Shown one piece after another: positions 43,988 through 55,521 of a DNA stretch of 64,000 nt. The stretch comes from Pseudomonadota bacterium (GTDB taxonomy: Bacteria; Pseudomonadota; Gammaproteobacteria; Burkholderiales; Thiobacillaceae). Each line of letters starts with the position of its first letter. Position 1 is the stretch's first letter. The stretch is taken from contig JAKADC010000005.1 in NCBI GenBank assembly GCA_021820845.1, positions 124,001 to 188,000 of the forward strand, read 5' to 3'. The notes under the pieces were generated by a model. The model saw only the letters and a list, made by a program, of their open reading frames with translations. It was not told where the DNA came from and made no database searches. Position numbers and translations under genes: made by a program.

Positions 43988-45554
43988 AGAGATGGAAACG
44001 ATCCGCGCGCTCGCCCGGGCGGCCGCCGTCCCACACGTGCGTCCATCCGGCCGGGACGTGCGGCTCGACCCCGCGCCGCGTCGTCTCCACCAGCAGCCAG
44101 CGGCAGCTCGTGTCGCCGGGCGCGAGAAGGCGGCCGCTGTGATATTCGAGCAGCAGGCGCTGCTGGCTGCCCACGTCGCGCGTGCGGATGCATTCGGCCG
44201 GCGGCACCCGCGCCGCCAGCACGCGACCGACGCTAGCGTAGGAAAGGCGCTGGTCGAGCGGCCCCAGGAAAAGCGCCATCAGCAGCCCCCAGCTGAAAGT
44301 CATGCCCGCCGTCCAGACGAGCATGGGGCGCAGCGGCGAACGGCGTACGCGGGCAAGAAAAACGATCCACGCGAGCGTGATGACGAGGCCGAGCGCCAGC
44401 GCCCAGGGGCGGAACGTGCCGACCTGGGTCATGCCGAGCCGGGCGAGGCGGGCGGCCAGCCGGGCGGGATGACCGAGATCGTGCGCGCTCCAGTAGACCC
44501 AGAGCACCAGCGCAAGGAAGCCGAACAGCATGACGCCGAACCACAGCAGCGCGTAGGCCGCGCCGCGCCGCAGCGTGAGGAGCCCCGACGCGCCCAGCAA
44601 GGCGAGCGGCAGCAGCAGGACGAGTCCCTGTTCCTCGCCCGGGTCGCGGTCGAACGCGTACAGCGCGAGCAACCCCAGCAGCGCGACCGCCGGCAGGACG
44701 ATGCCCGGAACGCGCCACTGGCGCCGGCCGCGATAGAGGGCCCACGCCGCCAGGGGCCACGCCGGCCACGAATACCAGCCCAGGATGCTCGAATAATAGA
44801 GAGGGCGCAGTCCCGCGGATCCGACCCATCGCCGCAGGTTGAGCGCCTGCGCGTAAGGTACGCCGTGGGCAGCGAGATAGGTCAGCCATGCCGCAGCCGC
44901 CACCAGTGCGAGGGCGACGCCCCATGCCAGCGCGCGACGCGCTTCAGGGGCGCGGTACGCTTCCAGCAGCACGGGCAGCAGGGCGGCCAGCAACAGGAAC
45001 ACGGCGGCTTCCGCGGCGCCGCCGGCGAGCAGCATCAGGACGGCGCCGCCTGCCAGCGCCGCGACGCCCAGGATGCCATCGCTGCGCGCGGTGTGCGGCA
45101 GGCGGGCGAGGCCGAACAGCATCAGCGCAGCGGCGGCGAACTGGGCCGTGGCTGCATTGAGTTCATGACCGCGCACCAACAGCCCCATGCAGCCGAGCAG
45201 GGTGAGCGCCGCGGCCCAGACGGCCTCGGCCCCGTACAACAGGCGCGCCGAGCGGGCGACGAAGAACAGCGCCAGCGCGATGAACACGCCGGAAGCCAGT
45301 CGGGCGGCGTCGGCCAGCGGCAGGAACGCCGACGTCAGCCAGACCGTGCCGCTGGCCACCCAGTAATACAGCGGACTTGCCGACACGGCATGCGGCGCGA
45401 CGCCGCTTTTGAGCAGTCGCCACAGCTGCGCGAAATGCTCGCCGTCGCCGCCTCTCCAGGGAGCGTGCCCGAGCAATCCGGGCAGCAGCCAGGCCGCGCA
45501 GAGGAACAGGAGCCCAAGCCGGGCCAGCAGGGGAAAGGCGGGCTTATTCGACAA
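43974..45554 (-). CDS. ArnT/PMT-like membrane glycosyltransferase
   Basis: 526 residues with about eleven to twelve membrane helices and a soluble C-terminal tail of about 100 residues. The early periplasmic loop has GGDGEHFAQLW, in the place where GT-C glycosyltransferases carry acidic catalytic residues, and ASPLYYW follows as in ArnT-like proteins. Acceptor and sugar donor are unknown. The start is TTG and lies inside the stop of the M48 gene (11-bp overlap). Confidence 0.7.
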   Translation of the reverse strand: MSNKPAFPLLARLGLLFLCAAWLLPGLLGHAPWRGGDGEHFAQLWRLLKSGVAPHAVSASPLYYWVASGTVWLTSAFLPLADAARLASGVFIALALFFVARSARLLYGAEAVWAAALTLLGCMGLLVRGHELNAATAQFAAAALMLFGLARLPHTARSDGILGVAALAGGAVLMLLAGGAAEAAVFLLLAALLPVLLEAYRAPEARRALAWGVALALVAAAAWLTYLAAHGVPYAQALNLRRWVGSAGLRPLYYSSILGWYSWPAWPLAAWALYRGRRQWRVPGIVLPAVALLGLLALYAFDRDPGEEQGLVLLLPLALLGASGLLTLRRGAAYALLWFGVMLFGFLALVLWVYWSAHDLGHPARLAARLARLGMTQVGTFRPWALALGLVITLAWIVFLARVRRSPLRPMLVWTAGMTFSWGLLMALFLGPLDQRLSYASVGRVLAARVPPAECIRTRDVGSQQRLLLEYHSGRLLAPGDTSCRWLLVETTRRGVEPHVPAGWTHVWDGGRPGERADRFHLYGRR

Positions 45555-47052
45555 TTTTGAGGCGTTGCCCAGGCTTCGGTTCGCCGCCGGGGTAGAGATC
45601 GTTCAGCAGACGCAGCTCGCTTTCGGCGTCGATTCCCAGCGGCGAGCGCCGCGCCAGCGCGGCCATGGTCAAGCCGGACCGGGCCGTCATCAACTGCAGC
45701 ACGTAAGGCCGGGCCGCGAGTTGCTCGGCCGGGGTGATCGCATGGAAACTGTTGATCGCCGCGCGCAGGGCGCCGCGCTCGCGTTCGTAGGCGAGCGCGT
45801 CCCGGGTCATTCCGCCGATCAGGTATTGCGTGCCATTGAACACGACGACCGCGACGACCGCCGGCTTGCCCTGCTGCGTGCCCGCGGCGAACGCGGCCGG
45901 GTAGCCGCCGAGGTGGCCGCTGTCGTAGCGCGCCCCCGCATCGAGCGTCACGCCCCGGCGCAGCGTCTCCATCGGATCGTCGTTCGCGGGGCCCTGCTCC
46001 AGTTCGACCACGGCGTCGCCGGCCGGATTCGTCGCCACGACGCGGTCGGGCCGATTGCGCACCCGCCAGCCGACGGGGAACTGGATCGCCAGCCCGAGCT
46101 TCTCGTGCAGCAGCGCGTTGTTGCGGATCATGCCCTGATCCGGACTGTCGCCGAAATACAGTCCCACCAGCTTCTGCAGGTAATCGGCACGGCCCTCGCG
46201 CGCGGGGATGGCCACCGACGCCCGCGCGTCCGCCACGGCCCGTTGCAGCCCCGCGTCGTCGCCGGAATCCGGCGCGACGATGCCGTGATAGGTGACGGGC
46301 GGGGGCTGGCGATCGCGCGCCGCCTGTTTCACGAAAAACCGTTTCTGGTTTTTCAGCACGTGGATGGCTTTGACCATCGCCTGCGGGTCGTACCCGGCGG
46401 CGGCGAGATAGCCCGCGCCGAGGCGGTCCGCCTCGAGCTCGTATTCAGGTCCGTAGCCGGCCGTAAAAGCCTTGCCGAGGGACTGCAATACGTCGGCGCC
46501 TGCCTGATCGCGGCTCGGCGGCATGAGGATCGAGCCGAGCGCTGCACCCGTCGCCGGCGCCGCGGGAGACGCGTTTTGCCAGCGCAGCGCGTGGCGCGCG
46601 TTGACGTGGCCGATCTCGTGGCCGACCACGGCGGCAAGTTCGGCCTCCGAATTGAGGTAGGTCAGCAGACCGCGCGTGACATAGACGTAGCCGCCGGGCA
46701 GGGAAAAGGCGTTGACGTCCGGGCTGTCGACCACCGTGAAATGCCAGGGCAGTCCGGCGCGCGGGCTCTGTTTCGCCAGCCGCTGCCCGACCGCGTTCAC
46801 GTAGGCCTGCAGCGCAGGGGCGTCGAGCACGGCGTATTCCTTCAGGACCGCGGTGTTGCCCTGCGCGCCCATCCGGATTTCCTGCTGGTCGGAAACCGGG
46901 GCGCCCGCCTCGCCGGCGCCGGCTGGCGCTGCAGGGGTTTCGGACGCCGGCGCCGTCTTCTCGCTCACGGCGACCGGGTGCTGCGCGCAATCGGTCAATA
47001 TCAGCACGCCGAGGACGCTCATTGCGATGCGGCGAAAAGCTCGGGATGTCAC
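45544..47052 (-). CDS. M48 family metalloprotease lipoprotein
   Basis: 502 residues from the GTG at 47052. A short hydrophobic stretch ends in LILTDC, a lipobox, so it is likely a periplasmic lipoprotein. Zinc site GHEIGHVNARHALRW with the downstream ligand in EYELEADRLGA. The middle region resembles the BepA/LoiP type; the last 60 residues (LTMAALARR...KPGQRLKIV) look like a LysM-like fold. It should clear misfolded outer-membrane proteins. The track ORF reaches back through the rpmE terminator, which argues for the later start. Confidence 0.8.
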   Translation of the reverse strand: MTSRAFRRIAMSVLGVLILTDCAQHPVAVSEKTAPASETPAAPAGAGEAGAPVSDQQEIRMGAQGNTAVLKEYAVLDAPALQAYVNAVGQRLAKQSPRAGLPWHFTVVDSPDVNAFSLPGGYVYVTRGLLTYLNSEAELAAVVGHEIGHVNARHALRWQNASPAAPATGAALGSILMPPSRDQAGADVLQSLGKAFTAGYGPEYELEADRLGAGYLAAAGYDPQAMVKAIHVLKNQKRFFVKQAARDRQPPPVTYHGIVAPDSGDDAGLQRAVADARASVAIPAREGRADYLQKLVGLYFGDSPDQGMIRNNALLHEKLGLAIQFPVGWRVRNRPDRVVATNPAGDAVVELEQGPANDDPMETLRRGVTLDAGARYDSGHLGGYPAAFAAGTQQGKPAVVAVVVFNGTQYLIGGMTRDALAYERERGALRAAINSFHAITPAEQLAARPYVLQLMTARSGLTMAALARRSPLGIDAESELRLLNDLYPGGEPKPGQRLKIVE

Positions 47053-47102
47053 GTCTGCCTCTTTTTCGGTATGTGGCGCACGGAATGATACCGTTGTCAT
47101 GC

Positions 47103-47135
47103 CGCAAAAACGCAAAAAGCGGCCGAAGCCGCTTT
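47103..47135 (-). terminator. Rho-independent terminator of rpmE
   Basis: On the minus strand AAAGCGGC-TTCG-GCCGCTTT, an 8-bp stem closed by a stable tetraloop, followed by TTGCGTTTTT. It lies 22 bp past the rpmE stop. Confidence 0.88.
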
Positions 47136-47156
47136 GTTCGCGCACCGAGTTGGCGC

Positions 47157-47363
47157 TTACTTCATGCCGTAGCGCTGGCGGAATTTCTCGACGCGGCCGG
47201 CGGTGTCGACGATCTTCTGCTTGCCCGTATAGAACGGATGACAGGCGGCGCAGACTTCCACGTGCAACGCGGGCTTGCCCAGCGTGGAGCGGGTCAGGAA
47301 AGTGCTGCCGCAGGAGCAGGTCACGGTGACTTCTTTGTAATCGGGGTGAATGCCGGCTTTCAT
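47157..47363 (-). CDS. rpmE: 50S ribosomal protein L31
   Basis: 68 residues, normal length. It keeps the zinc-binding cysteines (CSCGS and [10 protein letters not shown]), so it is the zinc-containing C+ form rather than the paralogue induced by zinc starvation. [12 protein letters not shown] is the universal start; the upstream codons in the track are not coding. It follows rho, 71 bp downstream on the same strand, and a strong terminator follows. Confidence 0.96.
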   Translation of the reverse strand: MKAGIHPDYKEVTVTCSCGSTFLTRSTLGKPALHVEVCAACHPFYTGKQKIVDTAGRVEKFRQRYGMK

Positions 47364-47434
47364 GGCAATTCCTTGGATAGAATTCGGAGAACGCGGGAGT
47401 ATAGCGGAGTCGCGGAGATGGATCAAGCCTCCGC

Positions 47435-48694
<1,260 letters not shown>

Positions 48695-48750
48695 GGAGGG
48701 GGCCTGGCTGGGCTCGCTTGAAAGAGCCGGACGTGGGGAAGGACTGGAAG

Positions 48751-48789
48751 CCGGACGGTGCCGCTGGAGGCGCGCCATGCGCCGTCCGG
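48751..48789 (-). other. Hairpin in the rho leader, after trxA
   Basis: CCGGACGG and CCGTCCGG form an 8-bp perfect stem around 23 nt that can pair further. There is no T run, so it is not a standard terminator. It lies in the 106-bp gap between trxA and rho and could limit read-through or take part in rho autoregulation. Confidence 0.4.
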
Positions 48790-48800
48790 TTGAAGCTGTC

Positions 48801-49127
48801 TTAAATGTTGCTGTCGACGAAGGCGGTGAGTTGGGATTTGGACAGCGCGCCGACCTTGGTGGCCTCGACGTTGCCGTTCTTGAAGATCATCAGCGTGGGA
48901 ATGCCGCGAATGCCGAATTTCGGCGGGGTGGCCTGGTTTTCGTCGATGTTGAGCTTGCACACCTTGAGCTTGCCGGAATATTCCTTGGCCACTTCGTCGA
49001 GGATCGGCGAAATCATCTTGCAGGGGCCGCACCAGTCCGCCCAGTAATCCACCAGCACCGGCACGCCGGCCTGCAGGACCTCCTGCTCGAAAGAATCGTC
49101 GGATATGTAATGAACATGCTCGCTCAT
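48801..49127 (-). CDS. trxA: Thioredoxin
   Basis: 108 residues. The active site is WCGPCK, and the cis-proline lies in [12 protein letters not shown]. General cytoplasmic disulfide reductase; also reduces PAPS/APS reductases and some peroxidases. It is divergent from fdxA with 160 bp between and should supply one promoter for the downstream rho. Confidence 0.96.
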   Translation of the reverse strand: MSEHVHYISDDSFEQEVLQAGVPVLVDYWADWCGPCKMISPILDEVAKEYSGKLKVCKLNIDENQATPPKFGIRGIPTLMIFKNGNVEATKVGALSKSQLTAFVDSNI

Positions 49128-49287
49128 CGCTGAAGCTCCTGATCTAGAAGTGGGGCGGCCGGACCCGGCCTTGTGCGGTTTGGGAAGATGGTAAAGCTGG
49201 AAAATTCGGTTTTGTGCCGATATGCTACATCAAAATTGCCGCCTGCAATGCATCCGGGCGTTTCTCTAATGATGGGGGTAAATACGA

Positions 49288-49611
49288 ATGACTTACGTTG
49301 TAGCCGACGCCTGCGTGAAGTGCAAATACACCGACTGTGTCGATGTCTGTCCGGTCGATTGCTTCCACGAGGGGCCCAATTTCCTCGTCATCGACCCCGA
49401 GGAATGCATCGACTGCACCCTCTGCGTGGCGGAATGCCCGGTCGAGGCCATTTTTGCGGAAGACGACGTGCCTGACGACCAGCGCGCCTACATCGCGCTG
49501 AATGCCGAGCTCGCCAAGGTGTGGAAGGTCATCATCGAGAAGAAGGATGCGCTGCCCGACGCCGACGAGTGGGCCGGCGTCAAGGACAAGCGCCAGTACC
49601 TGGAGCGCTGA
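49288..49611 (+). CDS. fdxA: 7Fe-8S ferredoxin
   Basis: 107 residues. [18 protein letters not shown] supplies a 3Fe-4S site, and [17 protein letters not shown] the 4Fe-4S site; the extended C-terminal arm is typical of FdxA. A cytoplasmic low-potential electron carrier. GGGGGTAA precedes the ATG. The next gene starts 6 bp after the stop without a terminator. Confidence 0.95.
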   Translation: MTYVVADACVKCKYTDCVDVCPVDCFHEGPNFLVIDPEECIDCTLCVAECPVEAIFAEDDVPDDQRAYIALNAELAKVWKVIIEKKDALPDADEWAGVKDKRQYLER

Positions 49612-49616
49612 CGCGC

Positions 49617-52307
49617 TTGAAAACCCCGGGCGGCGCCGCGTTGCCGCATGTCGTCGCCCGCCGCCTGCTCGACCGCCACGCCGATCTTCTGCCCGACCTG
49701 TCGGGCGTGACGGTGCTGGTCCCCAACCATCGCGCCGGGCTGGATTTTGGCCGCGCCCTCGCGCAGCTCGCCGGCCGCGATGCGCTCATCCCACCCCGTA
49801 TCACGCCGCTGAAAAGCTGGGCGGAAGACCTGGCGGGCGGACGCGCCGAGCCGCAGGCGAGACGGCTGGCGCGCTTGCACGGCGTGCTCCGGCACGAGAA
49901 CTGGCTTGGCGACGTCGACAAGTGGGCGCTCGCTAATGAACTCCTGCAACTGGCCGACGAGCTGTCGGCCGCCCGGCTGGGAAACACCATCGGATCGCGC
50001 ATCCGCGCCGTGCAGGACGAAAGCCATGGCCGCACCGTCGCGCTCGACCGTGAAACGGCGCTGGTCGAGGCCGTGTGGCAGACGCTCAATGCCGACGGCA
50101 GCGATCCGCAAGCGCGCTACGCGCGCGCGCTCGACACGCTCCTTGAAGCGCTTCTAAGCGCGCCGCAGCCCGGCTCGGCCCAGCCCTTCCTGGGGACGGG
50201 GGGCCGGACCGAAGCGACCGCTGCGCCCCGCGCGATCTACGGCTACGCGCTGGGGGCGCTCACCGCGATCGAGCAAGCGTTTCTCACGCGCTGCGCCGAG
50301 CATGTTCCGCTCACCCTGACCAGCGAAGTCCTGGATGCGGGCGATGGCGTGGCCGAGGCCCTGCAGCAGGCCTGGCGGGTCACCAACCCCCCGCTGCGCG
50401 AGCGCGCCACGGCGCTGGTGCAACGCGTTCCCGACTCACCGCTGTGCACGCGCATCACCCTCAGTCCGGCGCCTCACCTGGAAGCCGAAGCGCGTGCCGT
50501 CGCGACCTGGATGGCCGCTCAGCTCGGCGACGGCCGGCGCGACATCGCGCTGATCGCGCTCGACCGCGAGTCGGCGCGACGGGTGCGCGCGCTGCTCGAA
50601 CGCATGGAGGTACTGGTCGCCGACGAGACCGGGTGGACGCTGTCGACCACCGCCGCGGCCGCCGTCATCGACCGCTGGCTGGAATGCGTGGCGAGCGACT
50701 TTCCGCACGTCGAACTCCTCGACCTGCTGAAATCGCCCTTCGTGCTGGGCGAGCTCGCCGCGCGCCAGGACCGGGTGCTGCAGTTCGAACTGGCGCTGCG
50801 TCGGCGCGGGGTATCGCAGGGCATGGCCGACATGGCGCAACTGGCGCATGACGAGTTCGGCGCGCTTCCCGCGTGGCTGGCCGCGCCGTTCGACACCCGC
50901 CAGGCGTTTGACCTGCGCCGCGCGCCGCTCTCGACGTGGCTCTCGCGCCTCGTCGACAGCCTCGCCCGGCTCGATGCGTTCGCGCCGCTCGGGGCCGATG
51001 CAGCCGGTGCCCGCGTGCTCGAGACGCTCGACGCCCTGCGTCATGACCTCGCGGACGACGATGAAAAATATGGCTTCGGCGAATGGCGGCGCTGGCTCAA
51101 TCTGGTGCTGGAGTCGGAAAGCTTCAGCGACGCCGGCGTCGCGAGTCCCGTCGTGCTGACGTCGCTTCCTGCCGCGCGCGGACGCCTGTTCGACGCGGTG
51201 GCGGTCATCGGCGCCGACGCCCGCCACCTGCCCGCGCGTCCCGCGCCCGGCCTGTTTTCCCAGGCCACACGCGCCCGCCTCGGCCTGCCGACCGCCGCCG
51301 AGGACGCCGAGGGCGCCGCCGCCGACCTGATGCAGCTGCTGGTCCAGGGACCTGCGCTCCTCTCCTGGCAAGCCTGGAACAACGACGAACCGAACCCCGC
51401 CTCTCCGCTGGTGCTGCGATTGCAGGCGCTTCACCGGGCCGCGTGGGGCGTCGACCTGCCGGTGCAAGCGGCGGGCGCGCCGCCGGCGCAGGCGAGCCCG
51501 CTGCCGAGCGCGTTTTTGCCGCCCGCCCCGACGGTTCCGGCCGCGCAATTGCCGCGACGTTACTCGCCCAGCGCCTACCAGACGCTGCTCGACTGCCCCT
51601 ACCGTTTTTTTGCGCGCAGCGTTCTCGGCATCCGCGAGCTCGACGAGGCCGATGACGCGCTCGACAAGAGCGACTACGGCAACGCGCTGCATCGCATCCT
51701 GAAGCGCTTTCACGACGGCGCGCCGCCGCTCGAGCGCGACACGGCGCTGGCGCGGCTGGACGCGCTTTCCAGCGCCGAGTTCGCCACGCTGCCCGCGTAC
51801 ACGGCCGCCGCCTGGCGCGCCAAATGGGAAAGCATCCAGCCGGCCTACGTCGACGCCTGGCTTGCCCACGCTGCCGCCGGCTGGCGCTACGAGTCGGGTG
51901 AAACCGAGTTTGGCGTGCGGCACAGCGTCGGCGGCCTCGGCGAGGTCACCCTGCACGGCCGCGTCGACCGCGTCGATGCGCGGGGCGACGCCCGCTACGT
52001 GATCGACTACAAGACCGGCGCCGCACAGGGCCTCAAAAAGAAGCTGAAGGCGCCCGACGAAGCCGTCCAGCTGCCCTTCTACGCCTGGCTGTGCGACGCC
52101 GCCGCCGCCTACCTGCCGATCAACGAGGCGCCCGTCATGGCGCTCGAACTGGACGGCGACACCGACGTCGCCGCGATCAGCCTGCGGCTGCCGGCGCTGC
52201 TCGAGGCCATCGCCGGGCAGGCCGCGCTGCCGGCGCACGGCGTCGACGGCGTCTGCAGGCACTGCGAAGCGCGCGGGCTGTGCCGCAAGGGGATGTGGTG
52301 TGAGTGA
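49617..52307 (+). CDS. addB: AddB-like nuclease subunit
   Basis: 896 residues from a TTG that has GGAG 11 bp upstream. The N-terminal helicase-like part lacks a P-loop (VLVPNHRAGLDF), as expected for an AddB-type inactive helicase. The C-terminal RecB-like nuclease has GRVDRVDARGDARYVIDYKTG. Cysteines in LLDCPYRFF and CRHCEARGLC can form the 4Fe-4S clamp. With the next gene it forms a double-strand break repair enzyme. Start choice is uncertain because there is no ATG; the track start overlaps fdxA. Confidence 0.82.
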   Translation: MKTPGGAALPHVVARRLLDRHADLLPDLSGVTVLVPNHRAGLDFGRALAQLAGRDALIPPRITPLKSWAEDLAGGRAEPQARRLARLHGVLRHENWLGDVDKWALANELLQLADELSAARLGNTIGSRIRAVQDESHGRTVALDRETALVEAVWQTLNADGSDPQARYARALDTLLEALLSAPQPGSAQPFLGTGGRTEATAAPRAIYGYALGALTAIEQAFLTRCAEHVPLTLTSEVLDAGDGVAEALQQAWRVTNPPLRERATALVQRVPDSPLCTRITLSPAPHLEAEARAVATWMAAQLGDGRRDIALIALDRESARRVRALLERMEVLVADETGWTLSTTAAAAVIDRWLECVASDFPHVELLDLLKSPFVLGELAARQDRVLQFELALRRRGVSQGMADMAQLAHDEFGALPAWLAAPFDTRQAFDLRRAPLSTWLSRLVDSLARLDAFAPLGADAAGARVLETLDALRHDLADDDEKYGFGEWRRWLNLVLESESFSDAGVASPVVLTSLPAARGRLFDAVAVIGADARHLPARPAPGLFSQATRARLGLPTAAEDAEGAAADLMQLLVQGPALLSWQAWNNDEPNPASPLVLRLQALHRAAWGVDLPVQAAGAPPAQASPLPSAFLPPAPTVPAAQLPRRYSPSAYQTLLDCPYRFFARSVLGIRELDEADDALDKSDYGNALHRILKRFHDGAPPLERDTALARLDALSSAEFATLPAYTAAAWRAKWESIQPAYVDAWLAHAAAGWRYESGETEFGVRHSVGGLGEVTLHGRVDRVDARGDARYVIDYKTGAAQGLKKKLKAPDEAVQLPFYAWLCDAAAAYLPINEAPVMALELDGDTDVAAISLRLPALLEAIAGQAALPAHGVDGVCRHCEARGLCRKGMWCE

Positions 52308-55300
52308 GCCGCTGGACTACGCGATCGCCCTGTCGCCCGTGCGCTCATCGGTGGTCGAGGCCTGCGCGGGCAGCGGCAAGACCTGGCTGCTCGTTTCGCG
52401 CATGCTGCGCCTGCTGCTCGCGGGCGCCGCGCCATCCGAGCTGCTCGCGATCACGTTCACGCGCAAGGCCGCGCAGGAGATGACAGACCGGCTGCATGAA
52501 TGGCTGCGGCTCCTCGCGCTGGAAGACGACGCGACGGTGCGCGCGTTCCTGCGCGCGCGATCGGTACCGGACGACGACGTCGAACCGCTGCTGCCGCGGG
52601 CGCGTGGCCTGCTGGAAGCGGTGCTGACCGCCCAGCCCGAACCCACGGTGACGACCTTCCACGGCTGGTTTCTCGACGTGCTGAAACGCGCGCCGCTGGA
52701 GGCCGGGCTGCCGTGGGGCGCGCCGCTGCTCGAGCGCGAGAGCCAGCTCCTGAACGAAGTACGCGACCGTCTGCTTGCGCGCTGGGCCGCGGCGCCCGAG
52801 TCGGCGGAGGGCATCGCCCTGCTGGCGCTGCTCGCCGACATCGGCGAACACAATCTGCGCGCGCTGCTGAAAAATGTCGCACAGGCACGCGCGGAATGGT
52901 GGGCGTACAGCGGCGGCATGCCGGATCCCGTGAGCCACGCGCTCGCACAGCTGCGGCCGCTGCTGCACCCCGATCTGGATGGCGACGCGGTGGCGGCGTT
53001 CTGGGCGGACGCGTCGATGGTCGCGCGGGTGAAGCGCGTGGGGCTCGCGCTGGAAAAGGGCAGCGACGCCGAGCGCAAAAAGGGCGAGTCGCTTCAACAG
53101 GCGCTCGCCTCGACGGACTTCGCGGGGCTGCGCAAGAGAATCCTCAAGGCCGACGGCGGCCGCCTCGCGAACAAGGCGACCAGGGGCCTGCTCGCCGCGC
53201 TTGCGGGCGAGGCGGACGCCTATCTGCGCGACTATGAAACGCTGGAAGACGCGCTCGAGGAGATCGCGCGGCAGCAGACCGACCAGCGCATCTGGCAGCT
53301 CAATCGCCACGGCCTCCTGCTCGGTCACGCCTTGATCACGGCCTATCAGGACGCCAAGTCGCAACAGGGCGTGATCGACTTCACCGACGCGGAATGGCAG
53401 GCGTGCCGCCTGCTCGCGAGCGAGGAACACGCACCGGCGCTGGCGTCGAAGCTCGACGCGCGCTACCGGCATCTGCTGCTCGACGAATTCCAGGACACCA
53501 ACCCGCTGCAATGGCAGGCGCTCTCGACGTGGCTGCTGGAAGCCCGCGGTGCCGACAGCGATATGACGGTATTCATGGTGGGCGATCCCAAGCAGGCGAT
53601 CTACCGTTTCCGCCGCGGCGAAGCACGGGTGTTTGGCGCGGCGGCGCAATTTCTGGCCGCGCATTTCGACGCGCGGCATTTCACGACCGACATGACGCGA
53701 CGGCTGGCGCCGCCGGTGGTGACCGCCATCAATCGGGCGTTCGACGGCGTGGACGGCTTCGCCGAGCACGCGCACGCGCCGGAAAAAACCGGGCGCGCGG
53801 GCGCCCTGCGCTGCCTGCCGGTTCGCGCGGAGAATGCCGAGGCCGCGCATGTCGCGACGCTGCGCAATCCGCTCCTCACGCCACAGGCGGAAGCCGCCGA
53901 CCGCGCGGTGCACGCCGAGGCCCGGCAGTTCGCGCAGGTCCTGCGGGACGAGGTGCTGGGACGCTGGGGCGTGGCGGACAGCGGCGGCGTTCGCGCCGCG
54001 CGGGCCAGCGACGTGATGGCGCTGGTCAGGAAGCGCACTCATCTCCACCTGTACGAACGCGAACTCGAAGCGGCGCGCATTCCCTTCATCACCTCGCGCC
54101 GCGGCGGCCTGCTGCACGCACTGGAAGCGCAGGACATCATCGTGCTGATCGAGACGCTGCTGCTGCCCCACGCGGAACTCAAGCTTGCACATGCATTGAA
54201 GAGCCCCGTCTTCGGCTGCAGCGACGCCGACCTGCTGCGGGTCTTTCCGGCGGACGAGCCGCGCGGCTGGGCGCGCCTGCTGTCGCTGTCGGGCGAAGCC
54301 GATTGCCCGCCGGAACTGCTGCGCGCCGCGCGGCTGCTTCCCCGCTGGCGCGCATCCTGCGGCACGCTGCCGGTGCACGATCTGCTCGACCGCGTCTATT
54401 TCGAGGGCGATGTCGAGGCGCGCTACGCTGCGGCTGTGCCGGAAGCGATGCGCCCGCAGGTCGCCGCCAACCTGCGCGCATTCATGCAACTGGCGCTGAC
54501 GCAGGACGCGGGGCGCTACCCGACGCTCGCCGGCTTCGTCCGCGAGCTCGCGAGCCTGGTCGACGACGCCGACGCGGCGCCCGGCGAGGGCCTCGCCGCC
54601 GACGGCGAAAACGGCGTGCGGCTCCTCACCATCCACGGCGCGAAGGGGCTGGAGGCGCCGATCGTATGGCTGCTCGGCGGCAGCGACCACCAGAAAGGCG
54701 AGACCTACGGCGTGCTGGCGCCGTGGCCGCCCGAAGCGGCGCGGCCGCAACACTTCTCGTTGTTCGGCAGGGCCGACGAACGCGGCGCGGCGCGTGAACA
54801 CTGGTTCGCCGACGAAACCCGGCTGGCGCAGCGCGAGTCCGACAACCTGCTGTATGTCGCCCTCACCCGCGCCGAGCAGGCGCTGATCGTGAGCGGCGAC
54901 GCGGAGCGGAACGCCTGGCTCGCGCGGGTTGCGGCCGCGTGGCAGGACCTGGATCTGCCGGCCGAGCTGCCGCCGGCGGCGGTCCGCGAGACCGATCGCA
55001 CGGCGCCGCCGCCGCGCATCGAAGCCCCGCCGGTCGGGCAGCGCGTCGCCGCGCCCGTCGCGAGTCCGATGGCCGCGCGCGGGGAACTGTTCCACGCATG
55101 CCTGGAACGGCTGGCGCCGCCGGGGCGTCCGGTCGATCTGCCGGCACTGGCTGCCCGGCTGCGGCTCGACGCCGAACTCGGGCAGATCGAATCCGCCGCC
55201 CGCGCGCTGCTGGCGCAGCCGCATCTCGCGCGTTTTTTCGACCCCGCGCAATACCTGCGGGCACACAACGAACTGGCGCTGCTCGACGGCAGCGGGCGCC

Positions 55301-55521
55301 TGCAGCGACTCGACCGCGTGGTGGAATGCGACGATGCCGTCTGGCTGATCGACTACAAGACCGGCGACGACAGCCGCGCCCTGTCAGACCCGCAATTGGC
55401 AGACCGCCACGGGGCGCAGCTTGCGGGATATCGATCCCTGCTCGCGGCGCTCTATCCCGCCAAGCCGATCCGCGCCGCGCTGCTGCTGGCCGACGGGCGG
55501 CTGGTTCATCTGGAGACATGA
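52300..55521 (+). CDS. addA: AddA-like UvrD-family helicase-nuclease
   Basis: 1073 residues. Walker A ACAGSGKTWLL (21-31), then ITFTRKAA, LLLDEFQDTNPLQW (Walker B), VGDPKQAIYRFR, LLTIHGAKGLEAPIVWL and VALTRAEQAL are superfamily 1 helicase motifs in order. The C-terminus has a nuclease block VWLIDYKTGDD. Start is GTG and overlaps addB by 8 bp. It could be called RecB-like, but the pairing with an AddB-type partner and the absence of recC and recD support AddA. Confidence 0.85.
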   Translation: MSEPLDYAIALSPVRSSVVEACAGSGKTWLLVSRMLRLLLAGAAPSELLAITFTRKAAQEMTDRLHEWLRLLALEDDATVRAFLRARSVPDDDVEPLLPRARGLLEAVLTAQPEPTVTTFHGWFLDVLKRAPLEAGLPWGAPLLERESQLLNEVRDRLLARWAAAPESAEGIALLALLADIGEHNLRALLKNVAQARAEWWAYSGGMPDPVSHALAQLRPLLHPDLDGDAVAAFWADASMVARVKRVGLALEKGSDAERKKGESLQQALASTDFAGLRKRILKADGGRLANKATRGLLAALAGEADAYLRDYETLEDALEEIARQQTDQRIWQLNRHGLLLGHALITAYQDAKSQQGVIDFTDAEWQACRLLASEEHAPALASKLDARYRHLLLDEFQDTNPLQWQALSTWLLEARGADSDMTVFMVGDPKQAIYRFRRGEARVFGAAAQFLAAHFDARHFTTDMTRRLAPPVVTAINRAFDGVDGFAEHAHAPEKTGRAGALRCLPVRAENAEAAHVATLRNPLLTPQAEAADRAVHAEARQFAQVLRDEVLGRWGVADSGGVRAARASDVMALVRKRTHLHLYERELEAARIPFITSRRGGLLHALEAQDIIVLIETLLLPHAELKLAHALKSPVFGCSDADLLRVFPADEPRGWARLLSLSGEADCPPELLRAARLLPRWRASCGTLPVHDLLDRVYFEGDVEARYAAAVPEAMRPQVAANLRAFMQLALTQDAGRYPTLAGFVRELASLVDDADAAPGEGLAADGENGVRLLTIHGAKGLEAPIVWLLGGSDHQKGETYGVLAPWPPEAARPQHFSLFGRADERGAAREHWFADETRLAQRESDNLLYVALTRAEQALIVSGDAERNAWLARVAAAWQDLDLPAELPPAAVRETDRTAPPPRIEAPPVGQRVAAPVASPMAARGELFHACLERLAPPGRPVDLPALAARLRLDAELGQIESAARALLAQPHLARFFDPAQYLRAHNELALLDGSGRLQRLDRVVECDDAVWLIDYKTGDDSRALSDPQLADRHGAQLAGYRSLLAALYPAKPIRAALLLADGRLVHLET

